NCBI GenBank assembly: GCA_947452995.1
Contig: CANGEV010000008.1
Coordinates: forward strand, 1-64,000
Direction: 5' to 3'
From: Chitinophagales bacterium
GTDB taxonomy: Bacteria > Bacteroidota > Bacteroidia > Chitinophagales > CAIODY01
Length of the DNA: 64,000 bases
Shown: positions 22,301-31,868 of the stretch, one piece after another
Numbering within the stretch: the stretch's first letter is position 1
Layout of the letters: each line of letters opens with the position of its first letter
The notes under the pieces: model-generated
Databases searched by the model: none
The model's input: the letters and a program-made list of their open reading frames with translations, nothing else
Told to the model about the DNA's origin: nothing
Made by a program: the position numbers and the translations under genes

Positions 22301-25300
22301 AAGCAGCCGTTCCTTGCGTAGGTGTATTCGTTACTAAATTTTGAGCAATCGTAGAACCAACACCTGCCGTAGCACCGCTGATATTATTTTGAATTACTGA
22401 CCAAGAGAATGTAGTTCCTGGTAATGAGGAGCTTAAACTAATAGCCGTCGAACTTCCTGAACAAAGGGTTTGAGTATTCGGTGTAGCAGTTGCACTCGGA
22501 GTTGGTGTGACAGTCACTGTATCCTTAATAGCTGCTCCCTGACAACCATACACACTCGGTGAAGGAGTAATAGTGTAAATTACAGTGCCACTACTTGCAC
22601 CTTGTACACTCAAGACCTGATTGATAAAGGTTCCACCACCTGCAGAGGCTCCACTCACTCCTGTTGCTGTAGCAGTCCAATTAAATGTTGTACCCGCCAC
22701 TAAACTGCTTAAACTGATATTGGCCATATTGCCAGAACAAATGGTTTGTGGCGACGGCGTCGCAATAACATTTGGAACAGGATACACAGTCACAATACTA
22801 GAGGTTGTATCAAAACTACAGCCATTATTAGCACTCAAATGAATGGTATAAGTACCTGGTGCCGTATAGGTAACGGTGTCTACGTTTTGTGTAGAATAGG
22901 TCCCGTTTCCGAAGTTCCAAGAGAAGGTCGTATGTCCCGTAGAGTAGTTGCTTACTATTGTTGTAAACGGCGCACATCCTGCCGTAGCAGTGATATTCAT
23001 AAAGGCATTCACCGTATTCGGATGCACTAATATCGTTTGATAAGTTGTATCCACACCACATGCATTCGTCGCAATTAACATGATGGTAAACGTTGTATCA
23101 TTGGCACCTGTATAGAACGTATGCGGGCCCGGATTCTTTGCAGTATCCGTTGCAGATCCATCCCCAAAGTTCCATAAATAAGCCGTTGGTAAACCTTGTG
23201 AGGTGTTCGAGAAGTAAATCGGTAAAGGACTGCAACCAACGCTCACATTCGTACCGAAGCTCGCGTGCGGCCCAGGGTGCACAATCACAGAATCTTGCAC
23301 CGTAACCGTTCCACAAACATTGCTCACTTGCAAATCAATAATGAAAGTCGTATCAAAGCGATATGGAGTAGGGTAGGTAGTAGGCGGAGGTGTCACACCA
23401 TTGTAAAACGCACCACCCAAGCCTAAATTCCATTGATAGCTAGGATTGTAGCCGGAACTATAATTCGTGAAATTCACCACTACTGGTCCACAAGAGACAT
23501 GCGGACTTAACGCAAAGCTATCATGCGGAACGGTAACAATCGTAATAGGATGAGTAATAGAATCAATACAGCCATAAACGGTCGTCGCAGTAAGGGTTAC
23601 ATTAAACGTACCTGTATTTGCATAAGCGTGATTCGGACTGTTGATACCAGAAATACCTCCGTCTCCGAAACGCCAGTTTCTTGAAATAATTAATCCCGTT
23701 GAATTGTTCGTGAACAATACGCCAATAGTCGCACAGGCTGGATTCGGATAAGTGAAGGCCATCACTGGCAATGGCTTAACTGTTATTACTACGTTGTTCG
23801 AATCCTGACAGCCATGAATATCCGTCTCAGATATAGTATAAGTAGTGGTAACACTCGGGGTAACCGTATCATTCGGAGCAGTATTGCTATATCCACCCGG
23901 AACACTCACCCAACTATAAGTACTACCTGGCACTTGTGCCCCACCAATTGGTGCAGATTGACCAGCACAAATAGTGGCATTAACACCTGATAAGGCTGCC
24001 GGTGCAGGGAACATAGATACATGAACCGTATCTGCAAAAGAAGTACATCCTGCAAAAGTTTGCGTGCAATAGTAATCACCGCTATCCTGATAAAGTGCTA
24101 ATGGATTCACTGGATTCTGTAAGCTAGAAACAAATCCGTTAGGTCCAGTCCAATTATACGTTGCACCAACTAATCCACTGGCAAATAAATTTATATTCGA
24201 ATACCAACATACCGGACTATTACTCGTTGCTACCGGAGCTGGAGGTAATGGAACGGAGGTAATAACTACGGTATCGTATTTATAACATCCAGTAATACTA
24301 TCCGTCTTCGTTAAATAATAAGTCGTGGTGACACTAGGATTCGCTATTGGATTTGATTTGCTTGTATCATTCAATCCTAGTGACGGCGTCCAGGAATAAC
24401 TATATCCCCAAACATGTGGAGCCCCAAGGGTGGTGCTCGCACCTAAACATAAATTTCTATCTGCTCCTGCAACAGCAACTGGTAAAGGTTTCACCGTAAC
24501 CCAAGTACTGTCCGTTACATTACAGCCAACCCCATTCATCGCCGTTACATAATACATCGTAGATACGCTTGGCGTAGCGACTACCACCGGACCAACGGTC
24601 GTGTTCAATCCAGCGCTCGGCGTCCAAACATAATTCGCTCCTCCAGTCACCCACATCGTATCTAAGCTTTGTCCTTTACAGATTGTTGAATCAAAATGTG
24701 TAATCGTTAAAGGTTGAATCGGAAGAACCGTCACAACAACCATCCCTGTGTCTTGACAATTTAATCCACTTGAACCCGTAACAATATAGGTTGTTGTCAC
24801 GGTTGGTGTTGCGGTTACTGTCGCACCAGTGGTAGGATTTACACTACTCGTAGGTGTCCATGAATAGGTATTAGCTCCAAATGCCTGCAAGGTAACGGGT
24901 GAGCCAGGGCACGAGGTTCCTGTCGGACCAGTTGCGTAGACATTAGGCAATGCGTTGACCGTTACAACTTTAGTAATTGAATCTATACACCCATAATTAT
25001 TTGTTCCTACCAACGTGTAGGTTGTTGTAACTGTCGGTGTTGCTGTAACAGTACTGCCTGTAGTTGTATTCAAACCTGTTCCAGGATGCCAACTATAAGT
25101 TGTCGCTCCATTTGAAAATAATGTAATACTTTGTCCTAAACAAATAGTACTATTCGAAGGACTAATACTTAAGTTAGGTAAAGGTCGAACAGTAACGTAA
25201 ACGTTATCGTTGTCAAAACAACCTGCTGCTGTTGTTCCTGTAACAGAATATGTATTCGATGAAGTAGGTATTGCAATGACGGTATCTCCTGTGCTTGACT

Positions 25301-27722
25301 GCAGTCCTTGTCCACTCCAAGTAAACGTGGTTCCTGGTACTGTCGAAGTTGCAATCAAGGTGATAGGCTGCCCATAGCAAACAGGATTAGGTGATACACT
25401 CATATTTACAACGGGAGTCGGATTCACTGTAACAATCATACTATCTGATGAACTACAGCCATGCCAGTCACTTACATTCAGATAATAGGTTGTGGTGGCA
25501 GCGGGATATACATATGGACAACACGAACCTGATCCTGAAGGCGACCAACTATAATAATAACTCGGAGTTCCATTCGAAGCAGAACCTTGTAAATAAGCTG
25601 CATTACCACTACAAATAGTCAAGCTGGGACCAGCACTCACAATTGGAATAGGCCACACAGGAACATATACCGTAGCTGTTTTAGAGCCACACTCATTCGT
25701 TGCAACAACTGTCATTGCATTACTACCAGCATTCGTAAAAGTTACGTTACCTGGACTTGCACCAGTGCCTGTTGAAGGAGTTCCGTTGTTAAAGGTCCAT
25801 GCATAATTGGAAATCGTACCACCACATCCATTAAACCCAAAATAGGATGCTGGATTAACTGTATTAGAGCCACATGCCCCTGAAACAGAGCTTGTAGTAA
25901 TATAGGGTAAATCTTTAACGACAGTACTTTGAGAAGCGGAAACGGTTCCACAGGCATTGGTAACATTCAAAGTGATATTATAATTACCCGGTGTGGAGAA
26001 AGTGAATACAGGATTCTGTGCAGAGTTCGAACCAGAAGAATAAGTATAAGAACCCGAAGAATAATAGATACAACCACTACTATAACTTACAACCCATGAA
26101 TAGCCTAAAGAACTACAACCTGCCGAACCTAAAGAAGTATTAGAAACAGTTACGGTAGACGGAGCACAACCATTTGGCGGTGTCATATTGAACGCTGGTT
26201 GCGCTGGAGGTACCACACAAATAGTTTGTGTGATGGTGTCCAACCCACACAAGTGCGTCGAACCAGTTATCAAAGTAATGGTATAGGTTCCTATCGTATT
26301 AAAATTCACACCTAATGAATTTGAACCACCGCTCCATAAATTCGGATCAGTTAAACCAAATGTGTTTCCAAAATTAGAACCACTTGTCCAGCCAGTACTC
26401 GGACTAATACTCCACATTACTGGATCGTTGTTCGTACATACACCACTAGCTGCATTGTATCCAACAGAAGTATTGGTAAAAGTAGCACTGCTGTTTACAC
26501 AAATAGTTGAAGCACTCATGTAGAAAGATGCATTAGGCGGCGTCGAAACATAAATCGGCGTAACACTCGCAGCCGTACTTCCACAAGGGTTACTCACTGT
26601 AATGGTTGCTGTAAATGAATTTGGAAACGGACTTGCAAATGCTGTCAAACCACCATTACCAGCTGAACAGGATGTTATGTTAAACGTGTGCGATACACTC
26701 GCTGGTGGAGGATGACTAAATGTTACCGGTGCAGTACCATCTCCAAAAGTTACTGAATAGGTCGTACCCGGAGGATTAGATGAAGTATTTGTTATTGGAA
26801 AGGTAAGCGTACCGCCACCACATATATCCGTATTACCTGGACTTCCCAACGCAACCGCTGGGTTAGATCCAACAAAAATATTGTAATGGGCCGTATCCAC
26901 ACATCCATTACCACCACTCACGATATAAGTCATCGTGTAAACACCTATGGCATACGTATGAGTCATTGTTGGCCCCCATGTAGCACCTGTAAACGTTGCA
27001 CTTGCATCTCCCCAATCCACAAAATAATTTGTGTTGGTTGCTGCCGTCGACGAAGTATTTGTAAACGTGAATAGGGCTGTAGGGTTAGAACTACAAACCT
27101 TAAAATAAGGAACACCATTGATCGTCGTTGCTCCTGATCCACCCATTGTGGTACTCGGTAGTTGCTTAACTGTTACCGTTTGTGTTGCTGTAGCCGTACA
27201 ACCATTCGATGCTGTCACTGTAAGCGTTACCGTAAAATTCTGCGTTCCGTTACCTGCTGTCGGAGTATAACTATGCTTTGGATTTTGCTGATTTGAAGTT
27301 CCGCCATCCCCAAAATTCCAACTATAACTCAATCCTGTTCCTGTACCACTTCCAGTAAATTGAATCGGTGTCTTCGCACATTGCGTGGAAGAAGGACTAT
27401 AGGTGAAACTAGCTGTAGGAGGCGTTTTTATCGTTACAACAACAGTCGCAGAATCCACTCCGCCGCTCTGACAAAGACGAACCACTTTATAGGTTGTCGT
27501 AACAGTAGGTGTTGCAGTAACATTCGCTCCGTTAGTCGTGTTTAATCCGGTGGCCGGACTCCATGTCCAAGTACCACCGCCACCGCTAGCAGTTAAATTG
27601 ACACTCTGGCCCAGACAAACACTGGCAGGATTCGGTGAAATATTTACGTTACATGGTTGTGCTTGCAAGCCAACATGTATAAAACCTAAAATGATGAAAA
27701 TTAGGGTCAGTTTTCTCAACAT
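19320..27722 (-). CDS. Giant secreted PKD/Ig-like repeat protein with CHU_C (type B T9SS) tail
   Basis: 2800 aa. Signal peptide at 1-21 (LTLIFIILGFIHVGLQAQ). The body is a chain of beta-sandwich modules. PKD domains with W-FGDG motifs lie at about 130-400, 1400-1640 and 2290-2690. Ig-like units with VSAGPSLTICSG or SPSNSTICLGQ starts lie at about 700-1400. Seven near-repeats of about 85-90 aa (TPNTQTLCSGS..IALSS...FSWTV...YTVTPTANGC) lie at about 1650-2280. The last roughly 110 residues (SLYVPNALSPNAGG...WDGTFKGELLPQDVYVWKV) are the gliding-motility-associated CHU_C domain, a type B sorting signal of type IX secretion. Likely an extracellular adhesin or matrix protein. No enzyme domain seen. 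Cys pairs recur in each module. Confidence 0.92.
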   Translation of the reverse strand: MLRKLTLIFIILGFIHVGLQAQPCNVNISPNPASVCLGQSVNLTASGGGGTWTWSPATGLNTTNGANVTATPTVTTTYKVVRLCQSGGVDSATVVVTIKTPPTASFTYSPSSTQCAKTPIQFTGSGTGTGLSYSWNFGDGGTSNQQNPKHSYTPTAGNGTQNFTVTLTVTASNGCTATATQTVTVKQLPSTTMGGSGATTINGVPYFKVCSSNPTALFTFTNTSSTAATNTNYFVDWGDASATFTGATWGPTMTHTYAIGVYTMTYIVSGGNGCVDTAHYNIFVGSNPAVALGSPGNTDICGGGTLTFPITNTSSNPPGTTYSVTFGDGTAPVTFSHPPPASVSHTFNITSCSAGNGGLTAFASPFPNSFTATITVSNPCGSTAASVTPIYVSTPPNASFYMSASTICVNSSATFTNTSVGYNAASGVCTNNDPVMWSISPSTGWTSGSNFGNTFGLTDPNLWSGGSNSLGVNFNTIGTYTITLITGSTHLCGLDTITQTICVVPPAQPAFNMTPPNGCAPSTVTVSNTSLGSAGCSSLGYSWVVSYSSGCIYYSSGSYTYSSGSNSAQNPVFTFSTPGNYNITLNVTNACGTVSASQSTVVKDLPYITTSSVSGACGSNTVNPASYFGFNGCGGTISNYAWTFNNGTPSTGTGASPGNVTFTNAGSNAMTVVATNECGSKTATVYVPVWPIPIVSAGPSLTICSGNAAYLQGSASNGTPSYYYSWSPSGSGSCCPYVYPAATTTYYLNVSDWHGCSSSDSMIVTVNPTPVVNMSVSPNPVCYGQPITLIATSTVPGTTFTWSGQGLQSSTGDTVIAIPTSSNTYSVTGTTAAGCFDNDNVYVTVRPLPNLSISPSNSTICLGQSITLFSNGATTYSWHPGTGLNTTTGSTVTATPTVTTTYTLVGTNNYGCIDSITKVVTVNALPNVYATGPTGTSCPGSPVTLQAFGANTYSWTPTSSVNPTTGATVTATPTVTTTYIVTGSSGLNCQDTGMVVVTVLPIQPLTITHFDSTICKGQSLDTMWVTGGANYVWTPSAGLNTTVGPVVVATPSVSTMYYVTAMNGVGCNVTDSTWVTVKPLPVAVAGADRNLCLGASTTLGAPHVWGYSYSWTPSLGLNDTSKSNPIANPSVTTTYYLTKTDSITGCYKYDTVVITSVPLPPAPVATSNSPVCWYSNINLFASGLVGATYNWTGPNGFVSSLQNPVNPLALYQDSGDYYCTQTFAGCTSFADTVHVSMFPAPAALSGVNATICAGQSAPIGGAQVPGSTYSWVSVPGGYSNTAPNDTVTPSVTTTYTISETDIHGCQDSNNVVITVKPLPVMAFTYPNPACATIGVLFTNNSTGLIISRNWRFGDGGISGINSPNHAYANTGTFNVTLTATTVYGCIDSITHPITIVTVPHDSFALSPHVSCGPVVVNFTNYSSGYNPSYQWNLGLGGAFYNGVTPPPTTYPTPYRFDTTFIIDLQVSNVCGTVTVQDSVIVHPGPHASFGTNVSVGCSPLPIYFSNTSQGLPTAYLWNFGDGSATDTAKNPGPHTFYTGANDTTFTIMLIATNACGVDTTYQTILVHPNTVNAFMNITATAGCAPFTTIVSNYSTGHTTFSWNFGNGTYSTQNVDTVTYTAPGTYTIHLSANNGCSFDTTSSIVTVYPVPNVIATPSPQTICSGNMANISLSSLVAGTTFNWTATATGVSGASAGGGTFINQVLSVQGASSGTVIYTITPSPSVYGCQGAAIKDTVTVTPTPSATATPNTQTLCSGSSTAISLSSSLPGTTFSWSVIQNNISGATAGVGSTIAQNLVTNTPTQGTAAYTVTPNLNGCLGSSIPVNITINPVPVVTATPNTQTLCTGASTNIALTSTVVGTSFAWTVSQTGVSGASAGTGAVIAQTLTTTGLAPGNITYTITPTANGCSGLPITVTVIVNPYPTVTATPTAQTLCSGSATNISLSSNVVGTAFNWTVTPSLVAGAANGTGSLIAQTLNTTGTQPGYVTYTIVPSVGLCAGSSIQVTVNVNPVPVVSATPPNQSFCSGGTTNIALNSNVSGTTFAWTAANNGVSGGSNGNGLNIIQTLTTTGTATGITTYTVTPTANGCNGAPLNVPITVYPIPALTVTPSTQTICSGSATNIALSSSVAGTTYSWIVTNATCGGANSGSGSSIAQTLTALSLGLDSATYLITPTANGCPGAPKYATLFVRPLPVVSASPSSQTICKGNSDYITLSSNLPNTSYSWTVVQSNTVGAANGSGSIINQVLNTTTTFPGSVNYTITPVANGCSGAPLTVPVTVNPSPSLSIIASQTSVCVGQDITFSFVNPGLSSYYWNFGDGSYGSTNPVHHVYASNGTTYTATLVGTSIAYGCTDSTKKTITILASPIANISATPLIGCAPLNVSFVNNTPFSSFNNWDFGDGNSSSNFAPNHVYQTGGTFNVTFIAGNPSGCKDTAYTSVYVYPKPQAAFLLNDTFSCTAPATVLAMNTSTGANGFLWNDGSGNTNTNTSPSFTYTVPNTYNISLTASNTYGCTSIATHKYVLYPTPKAGFVGIPNPICENDYVQFQDTSRNSVYAHWFFGDGSSLYNDPSPAHTYKKAGLYSVTLIIEGINKVCVDSVTKQAYIQVLPKPKADFTADALNTPAPEVDFNFLNNSTNASSYVWNFGDGSAPVVTTEANTSHSFPSYGPYRVMLVAIRDNGCTDTIYQVVETNYLSSLYVPNALSPNAGGNQEVRIFRPKGIGIKTYHLQIFSTWGEKVFESTALDEHGTPTEAWDGTFKGELLPQDVYVWKVDAVFLDGRVWKGNSTDGKNFSKTGSVTLLR

Positions 27723-27900
27723 AGTTTTTCGTTTAAGGACGGACTTTGAGTAATTTGCTAAAATAAGAAAAAACGTCTATAATTTCTTTAACAAATGAGA
27801 TTTTCTGCAGACAGGCTATTTCTTTGCAAAAAGTCATTACAAATAGGGTTCTTAATTATTTTCGATTATTTTTACTCCTCTATTTTATCATATTCTAATT

Positions 27901-29298
27901 ATGCAAAATATTAAATTTGGAACAGATGGTTGGCGCGCAATAATCGCGCAAGATTTTACGTGTGAAAACGTCGCTCGCGTGAGTTATGCCACCGCTAAGT
28001 GGCTCTTAAATAGAACACCAAATCCAGTAGTAGTCATCGGTCACGACTGTCGTTTCGCAGGCGAACTTTTTATTGAAACAGCCATTAAAGTTTTAACAAG
28101 TATGGGCGTGAAAGTGCTTACACACAAGGGATTTGTCTCAACTCCCATGGTTTCACTGGCAACAGTTAAACTTAACGCTAACGCAGGTATCGTAATCACC
28201 GCAAGCCATAACCCCCCTTCCTATAACGGTTTTAAAATTAAAGACGGATTCGGTGGTCCTGCTGCTCCTGCTGAAATCACTTTAGTTGAAACGCATATCC
28301 CTGACTCTGCTAGCATTCCTTCTACAAGTCTTCAAACACTCGTAGAAAATGGCATGCTTAGCTATATCGACATGGAAACACTTTACGAAAATCATGTACG
28401 TGAATCATTCGATTTAACAGCAATTGACAAAGCTGTAAAATTAGGCTATGACGCTATGTATGGCGCTGGGCAACGAATTCTGCCGCGTCTATTGCCAAGT
28501 GCAATTATGCTCCATGCAGAATATAACCCTGGCTTCAACGGTCAAGCACCTGAACCGCTAGAACGTAATACAAAAGAGTTTCAGCAGTTTATCCGTGAAA
28601 AAAAATCAGTGAGCGCAGGCCTTATCACCGATGGAGATGCCGATCGTATCGCTATGTACGACGAAAATGGTAAATTTATCGACGCCCATCATATCCTCCT
28701 TCTTTTGATTCATTACACGGTGAAATATCGTCAAATGAATGGTAAAGTTGTAGTCGCTTTCTCTACGTCAGATAAGATTAAAAAAATATGTAATCATTAC
28801 AATATCCCCGTTGAAATAACCAAAATTGGCTTCAAATATATCGCTGAAAAAATGTTAGTAGAAGACATTTTAGTGGGTGGTGAAGAAAGCGGTGGAATAT
28901 CTGTTAAAGGACATATCCCTGAACGCGACGGAATATGGGACGGTCTCCTGCTCCTCGATCTTATGCGTCTCACCGGAAAGTCAATGAGTGCATTAATTCA
29001 AGAAGTGTATGACATCGTCGGAGCATTCGTTTTTGAACGTCTAGACCTTCATTTAACAGAAGAAAAAAAGCAAGAAATTATCGCACGTTGCGAAGCCGGT
29101 AGCTTCAATGAATTCGGTGATTATAAAGTGGAACGTATTGAAACAATTGATGGCTATAAATATCATCTAGGTCATGAACGCTGGGTCATGATTCGCCCAA
29201 GTGGTACAGAACCTTTACTCCGTGTTTATGGCGAAGCGCGTACAACAGACGAAGTAAATCATCTGTTGGAAACAGTCCGTTCAATACTTTTATCCTAA
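27901..29298 (+). CDS. Alpha-D-phosphohexomutase (phosphoglucomutase/phosphomannomutase)
   Basis: 465 aa, four-domain mutase interconverting hexose 1- and 6-phosphates through a phosphoserine. Motifs in order: FGTDGWRA; active serine loop TASHNPPSYNGFK; metal loop DGDADRIAMYD; sugar-binding GGEESGGIS; phosphate-binding RPSGTEPLLRVY. Which sugar is used (Glc, Man or GlcN) cannot be told. It likely supplies sugar nucleotides for envelope polysaccharides. It leads a compact plus-strand run with the DUF2279 (5-nt gap) and SprT-like (2-nt gap) genes. Confidence 0.92.
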   Translation: MQNIKFGTDGWRAIIAQDFTCENVARVSYATAKWLLNRTPNPVVVIGHDCRFAGELFIETAIKVLTSMGVKVLTHKGFVSTPMVSLATVKLNANAGIVITASHNPPSYNGFKIKDGFGGPAAPAEITLVETHIPDSASIPSTSLQTLVENGMLSYIDMETLYENHVRESFDLTAIDKAVKLGYDAMYGAGQRILPRLLPSAIMLHAEYNPGFNGQAPEPLERNTKEFQQFIREKKSVSAGLITDGDADRIAMYDENGKFIDAHHILLLLIHYTVKYRQMNGKVVVAFSTSDKIKKICNHYNIPVEITKIGFKYIAEKMLVEDILVGGEESGGISVKGHIPERDGIWDGLLLLDLMRLTGKSMSALIQEVYDIVGAFVFERLDLHLTEEKKQEIIARCEAGSFNEFGDYKVERIETIDGYKYHLGHERWVMIRPSGTEPLLRVYGEARTTDEVNHLLETVRSILLS

Positions 29299-29303
29299 TT
29301 ACA

Positions 29304-30296
29304 ATGCGTCGTATTTTTCTCTCTGCAATTTTAATGTTGGTGACCTGCAACGCATGGGCCCAATACCATTTATTGAATCAGTTATTGTTGCCAGAAGAAA
29401 AATACAATAAAAAAAGAGCCACCTTGGTGCATGCCACAATGGCAAGCGGTTTTACAGCAACTATGTTCGGCTTAAAATCCGCTTGGTATGCTAATTACGA
29501 CCGTTCTAAATTTCATTTTTTTAATGATAATAATGAATGGTTACAATGTGATAAAGTGGGTCACTTTGCATGGTCCTATTATGGAGCTTATGTTGCCGGT
29601 CAAGCGTATAAATGGACAGGGATGCCCTATAAGAAGGCTGCTATCTATGGTGCTGGAGTAGGATTGGGTATGACACTCATTGTTGAAATATTAGATGGGT
29701 TTTCAAATAAGTGGGGCTTTTCTAACGGCGATCTTATCGCAGATATTAGCGGCGCGGGCTTATATCTTGGGCAAGAACTTGCCTGGAAACAACAACGAAT
29801 AATGCTTAAGTACTCAGCGCATAATACACACTACAGTCCAATCAATTTAGAAAATCGCGCCAATGATCTTTATGGTAATGGTATATTGTACAGAATGGTC
29901 AAAGATTATAATGGAATGACATTCTGGCTTTCAGCAAATGTGCATGATTTCCTTCCTAAAAATAATAAAGTCCCTAAATGGCTTAATATTGCCGTCGGCT
30001 ATGGCGCGGCTAATATGTTTAACGGAGCAGATTCTTTGAAGCTTGCTCCTGCCGGAATATGGTACAATACTGCAGGTAAAAGAGTTTATGGAACACCATC
30101 CGCTACCGATTACCTCCTAAATCAAGCTCGCTATCGCCAGTTTTATCTTTCACTAGATCTTGATCTTTCTAAAGTGCATACCAAACACCAATGGGTTAAT
30201 ACGCTCCTTAAGACAATCAACGTTATAAAATTCCCGGCTCCGACACTAGAATACAATTCGCTAGGCCAGTGGAAGTTCCATAGTCTTTACTTTTAA
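29304..30296 (+). CDS. DUF2279-family exported protein
   Basis: 330 aa. Signal peptide RIFLSAILMLVTCNAWAQ. The core DKVGHFAWSYYGAYVAGQAYKW...GVGLGMTLIVEILDGFSNKWGFSNGDLIADISGAGLYLGQ matches the DUF2279/YfiM-like family, with conserved His, Glu and Asp in small amphipathic helices that suggest a membrane-embedded or envelope protein. The C-terminal third is rich in aromatic beta-like stretches. Function unknown. Co-directional and tightly spaced with the phosphohexomutase. Confidence 0.8.
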   Translation: MRRIFLSAILMLVTCNAWAQYHLLNQLLLPEEKYNKKRATLVHATMASGFTATMFGLKSAWYANYDRSKFHFFNDNNEWLQCDKVGHFAWSYYGAYVAGQAYKWTGMPYKKAAIYGAGVGLGMTLIVEILDGFSNKWGFSNGDLIADISGAGLYLGQELAWKQQRIMLKYSAHNTHYSPINLENRANDLYGNGILYRMVKDYNGMTFWLSANVHDFLPKNNKVPKWLNIAVGYGAANMFNGADSLKLAPAGIWYNTAGKRVYGTPSATDYLLNQARYRQFYLSLDLDLSKVHTKHQWVNTLLKTINVIKFPAPTLEYNSLGQWKFHSLYF

Positions 30297-30298
30297 GT

Positions 30299-30922
30299 AT
30301 GAATATTGAACAACTCGCCAATATCCTCGCTCGTCACATCCCTCCCGCTGCGGCACCCACCGTGGCGCAATATCTTGATAAATACCAAGTTCAACTTACC
30401 ATTAAATGGGCGCGTAGCACCAAACTCGGCGACTATCGATCGCCTCGCAAAGGCGAAAAACACGCGATTTCAATCAATCATAACCTAAACCCTTATGCAT
30501 TCCTGCTCACCTTGGTGCATGAGCTAGCCCATCTGCTCACTTTTGAAAAATACGGACATAAAGTCGCTCCTCATGGTGAAGAATGGAAAAGTGAATTTAA
30601 ACTACTTATGAGCCCGTTTATTGAGATGAAAGTCTATCCAGAAACCCTGGAAAAAGTCCTCCTCAACTATATGCGTAACCCGAAAGCCGCCTCTTGCGCC
30701 GACCCACACCTCCTGCGGGCAATGAATCAATATAATGCCATTCCAGACACTTTCGTAGAACAATTACCACCTGGTACCTTTTTTAAAGTTGATAAACAGC
30801 GGGTATTTCAAAAAGGTGAAAAACGAAGAAAAAATTTTCAATGTATCGAGCTGAATTCCAAGAATATATATTTAGTGCCCGGACTAATGAAAGTGCTAGA
30901 ACATTGGACGAAAGCTGAATAA
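30299..30922 (+). CDS. SprT-like zinc metalloprotease-domain protein
   Basis: 207 aa, cytosolic. The HExxH motif lies in LTLVHELAHLLTFEKYGHKVAPHGEEWKSEFKLLM, where the later His is the probable third ligand, as in SprT/Spartan domains. The C-terminal part is shorter than in eukaryotic Spartan and lacks a clear four-Cys zinc ribbon. Function in bacteria is poorly defined; repair of DNA-protein crosslinks is only an analogy. It starts 2 nt after the DUF2279 stop. Confidence 0.85.
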   Translation: MNIEQLANILARHIPPAAAPTVAQYLDKYQVQLTIKWARSTKLGDYRSPRKGEKHAISINHNLNPYAFLLTLVHELAHLLTFEKYGHKVAPHGEEWKSEFKLLMSPFIEMKVYPETLEKVLLNYMRNPKAASCADPHLLRAMNQYNAIPDTFVEQLPPGTFFKVDKQRVFQKGEKRRKNFQCIELNSKNIYLVPGLMKVLEHWTKAE

Positions 30923-30924
30923 GC

Positions 30925-30954
30925 TTGTAGAATCCCTTTTTTAAACTATTTTTG
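30925..30954 (+). promoter_or_regulatory. Bacteroidota-type promoter (TTG-N19-TATTTTTG)
   Basis: TTG at 30925-30927 and TATTTTTG at 30947-30954 are separated by 19 nt, the textbook spacing. The ATG follows 5 nt later, so the message has almost no leader. Confidence 0.75.
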
Positions 30955-30959
30955 TTTCC

Positions 30960-31508
30960 ATGAAACGCTTCTCTAACACTTTTTTTGGATTAATACCCGC
31001 TAGCGTAATTCTCGCACTTTTGCTTTTGGTTTCTTGCCACAAACAAATAGATTCAACCTATTCTGTAAGCATGGCTTGTGATTATACTGTTCCAGTTTCT
31101 ACGCAAGCAGCACTCGATTCATTAGAAAGTGGTGTTGCAGTCAATGAAGTGAAAAATACCTGTCTTAAAGAAGGAATCAATGAAAGCCAAATTGCATACG
31201 CCGCTGTGAAAGGAATTCATCTTTCAATTGATCCTGCATCCCAAAATACTTTTGATGCATTTACTGAAATGGACTTCTTTTTAGAAGATTCTAATGGTAA
31301 ATTGGTTAGAAAAATCGGAGAATCAACTAATTTAAATAACAATTCTAAGACGCTTGACGTAGATATTACTCTAGAAAATATTACCGAAATAGTAACGAAA
31401 GATCAGCTCAAAGTAGTGTGGGTAGCTAAATCAAACAAGCCTATTACAAGCACTTTCGTGGTTCATGCAAGTTTGGATATCGATTTTACAGCTGTAATTT
31501 ATAACTAA
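30960..31508 (+). CDS. Putative lipoprotein, unknown function
   Basis: 182 aa. Lipoprotein signal LIPASVILALLLLVSC with Cys near residue 23. The mature part is small and mostly beta: FDAFTEMDFFLEDSNGKLVRKIGE, then LKVVWVAKSNKPITSTFVVHASLDIDFTAV. No family recognised. Own promoter; followed by the acpP promoter, so probably monocistronic. Confidence 0.75.
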   Translation: MKRFSNTFFGLIPASVILALLLLVSCHKQIDSTYSVSMACDYTVPVSTQAALDSLESGVAVNEVKNTCLKEGINESQIAYAAVKGIHLSIDPASQNTFDAFTEMDFFLEDSNGKLVRKIGESTNLNNNSKTLDVDITLENITEIVTKDQLKVVWVAKSNKPITSTFVVHASLDIDFTAVIYN

Positions 31509-31545
31509 GGCTAAAATTTCACTTTGCTGAAAATTTCCTTATTAT

Positions 31546-31576
31546 TTGTTAATCCGTAAAGATTTCCTTTATTTTG
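31546..31576 (+). promoter_or_regulatory. Probable acpP promoter
   Basis: TTG (31546-31548) and TTATTTTG (31569-31576), 20 nt apart, near the Bacteroidota consensus. The acpP ATG is 32 nt further on. Confidence 0.5.
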
Positions 31577-31608
31577 CCCAACAATTTTAAAATCTAAACT
31601 CAATAAAA

Positions 31609-31845
31609 ATGTCTGACATCGCAACTCGAGTTACGAAAATTATCGTTGACAAATTAGGCGTAGAAGAAGCAGAAGTTACATCTGAAGCAAGTTTCACCGC
31701 TGATTTAGGCGCTGATTCTTTGGATACTGTGGAATTGATCATGGAATTCGAAAAAGAATTCAATATCTCTATCCCTGATGAGCAAGCTGAAAAAATCACT
31801 AAAGTAGGTGAAGCTGTAGCTTATTTGTCTGAACACGTAAAATAA
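31609..31845 (+). CDS. acpP: Acyl carrier protein
   Basis: 78 aa, strongly acidic four-helix carrier of growing acyl chains. The 4'-phosphopantetheine serine is in [15 protein letters not shown]. It is followed after 23 nt by fabF and then rnc, the common acpP-fabF-rnc order. It has its own promoter. Confidence 0.97.
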   Translation: MSDIATRVTKIIVDKLGVEEAEVTSEASFTADLGADSLDTVELIMEFEKEFNISIPDEQAEKITKVGEAVAYLSEHVK

Positions 31846-31868
31846 TTAAAGCCAAAGGCTTTTAAATC

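Noticed and set aside
20880-22760. Regular repeats that could suggest a CRISPR-like or satellite array
   Set aside because: Period of about 260 bp in frame, encoding Ig-like modules; no short identical repeats with unique spacers.
22024-22842. Plus-strand ORFs inside the giant gene
   Set aside because: Complement of the repetitive Thr/Val/Ala-rich coding sequence; repetitive codon use leaves long open antisense frames.
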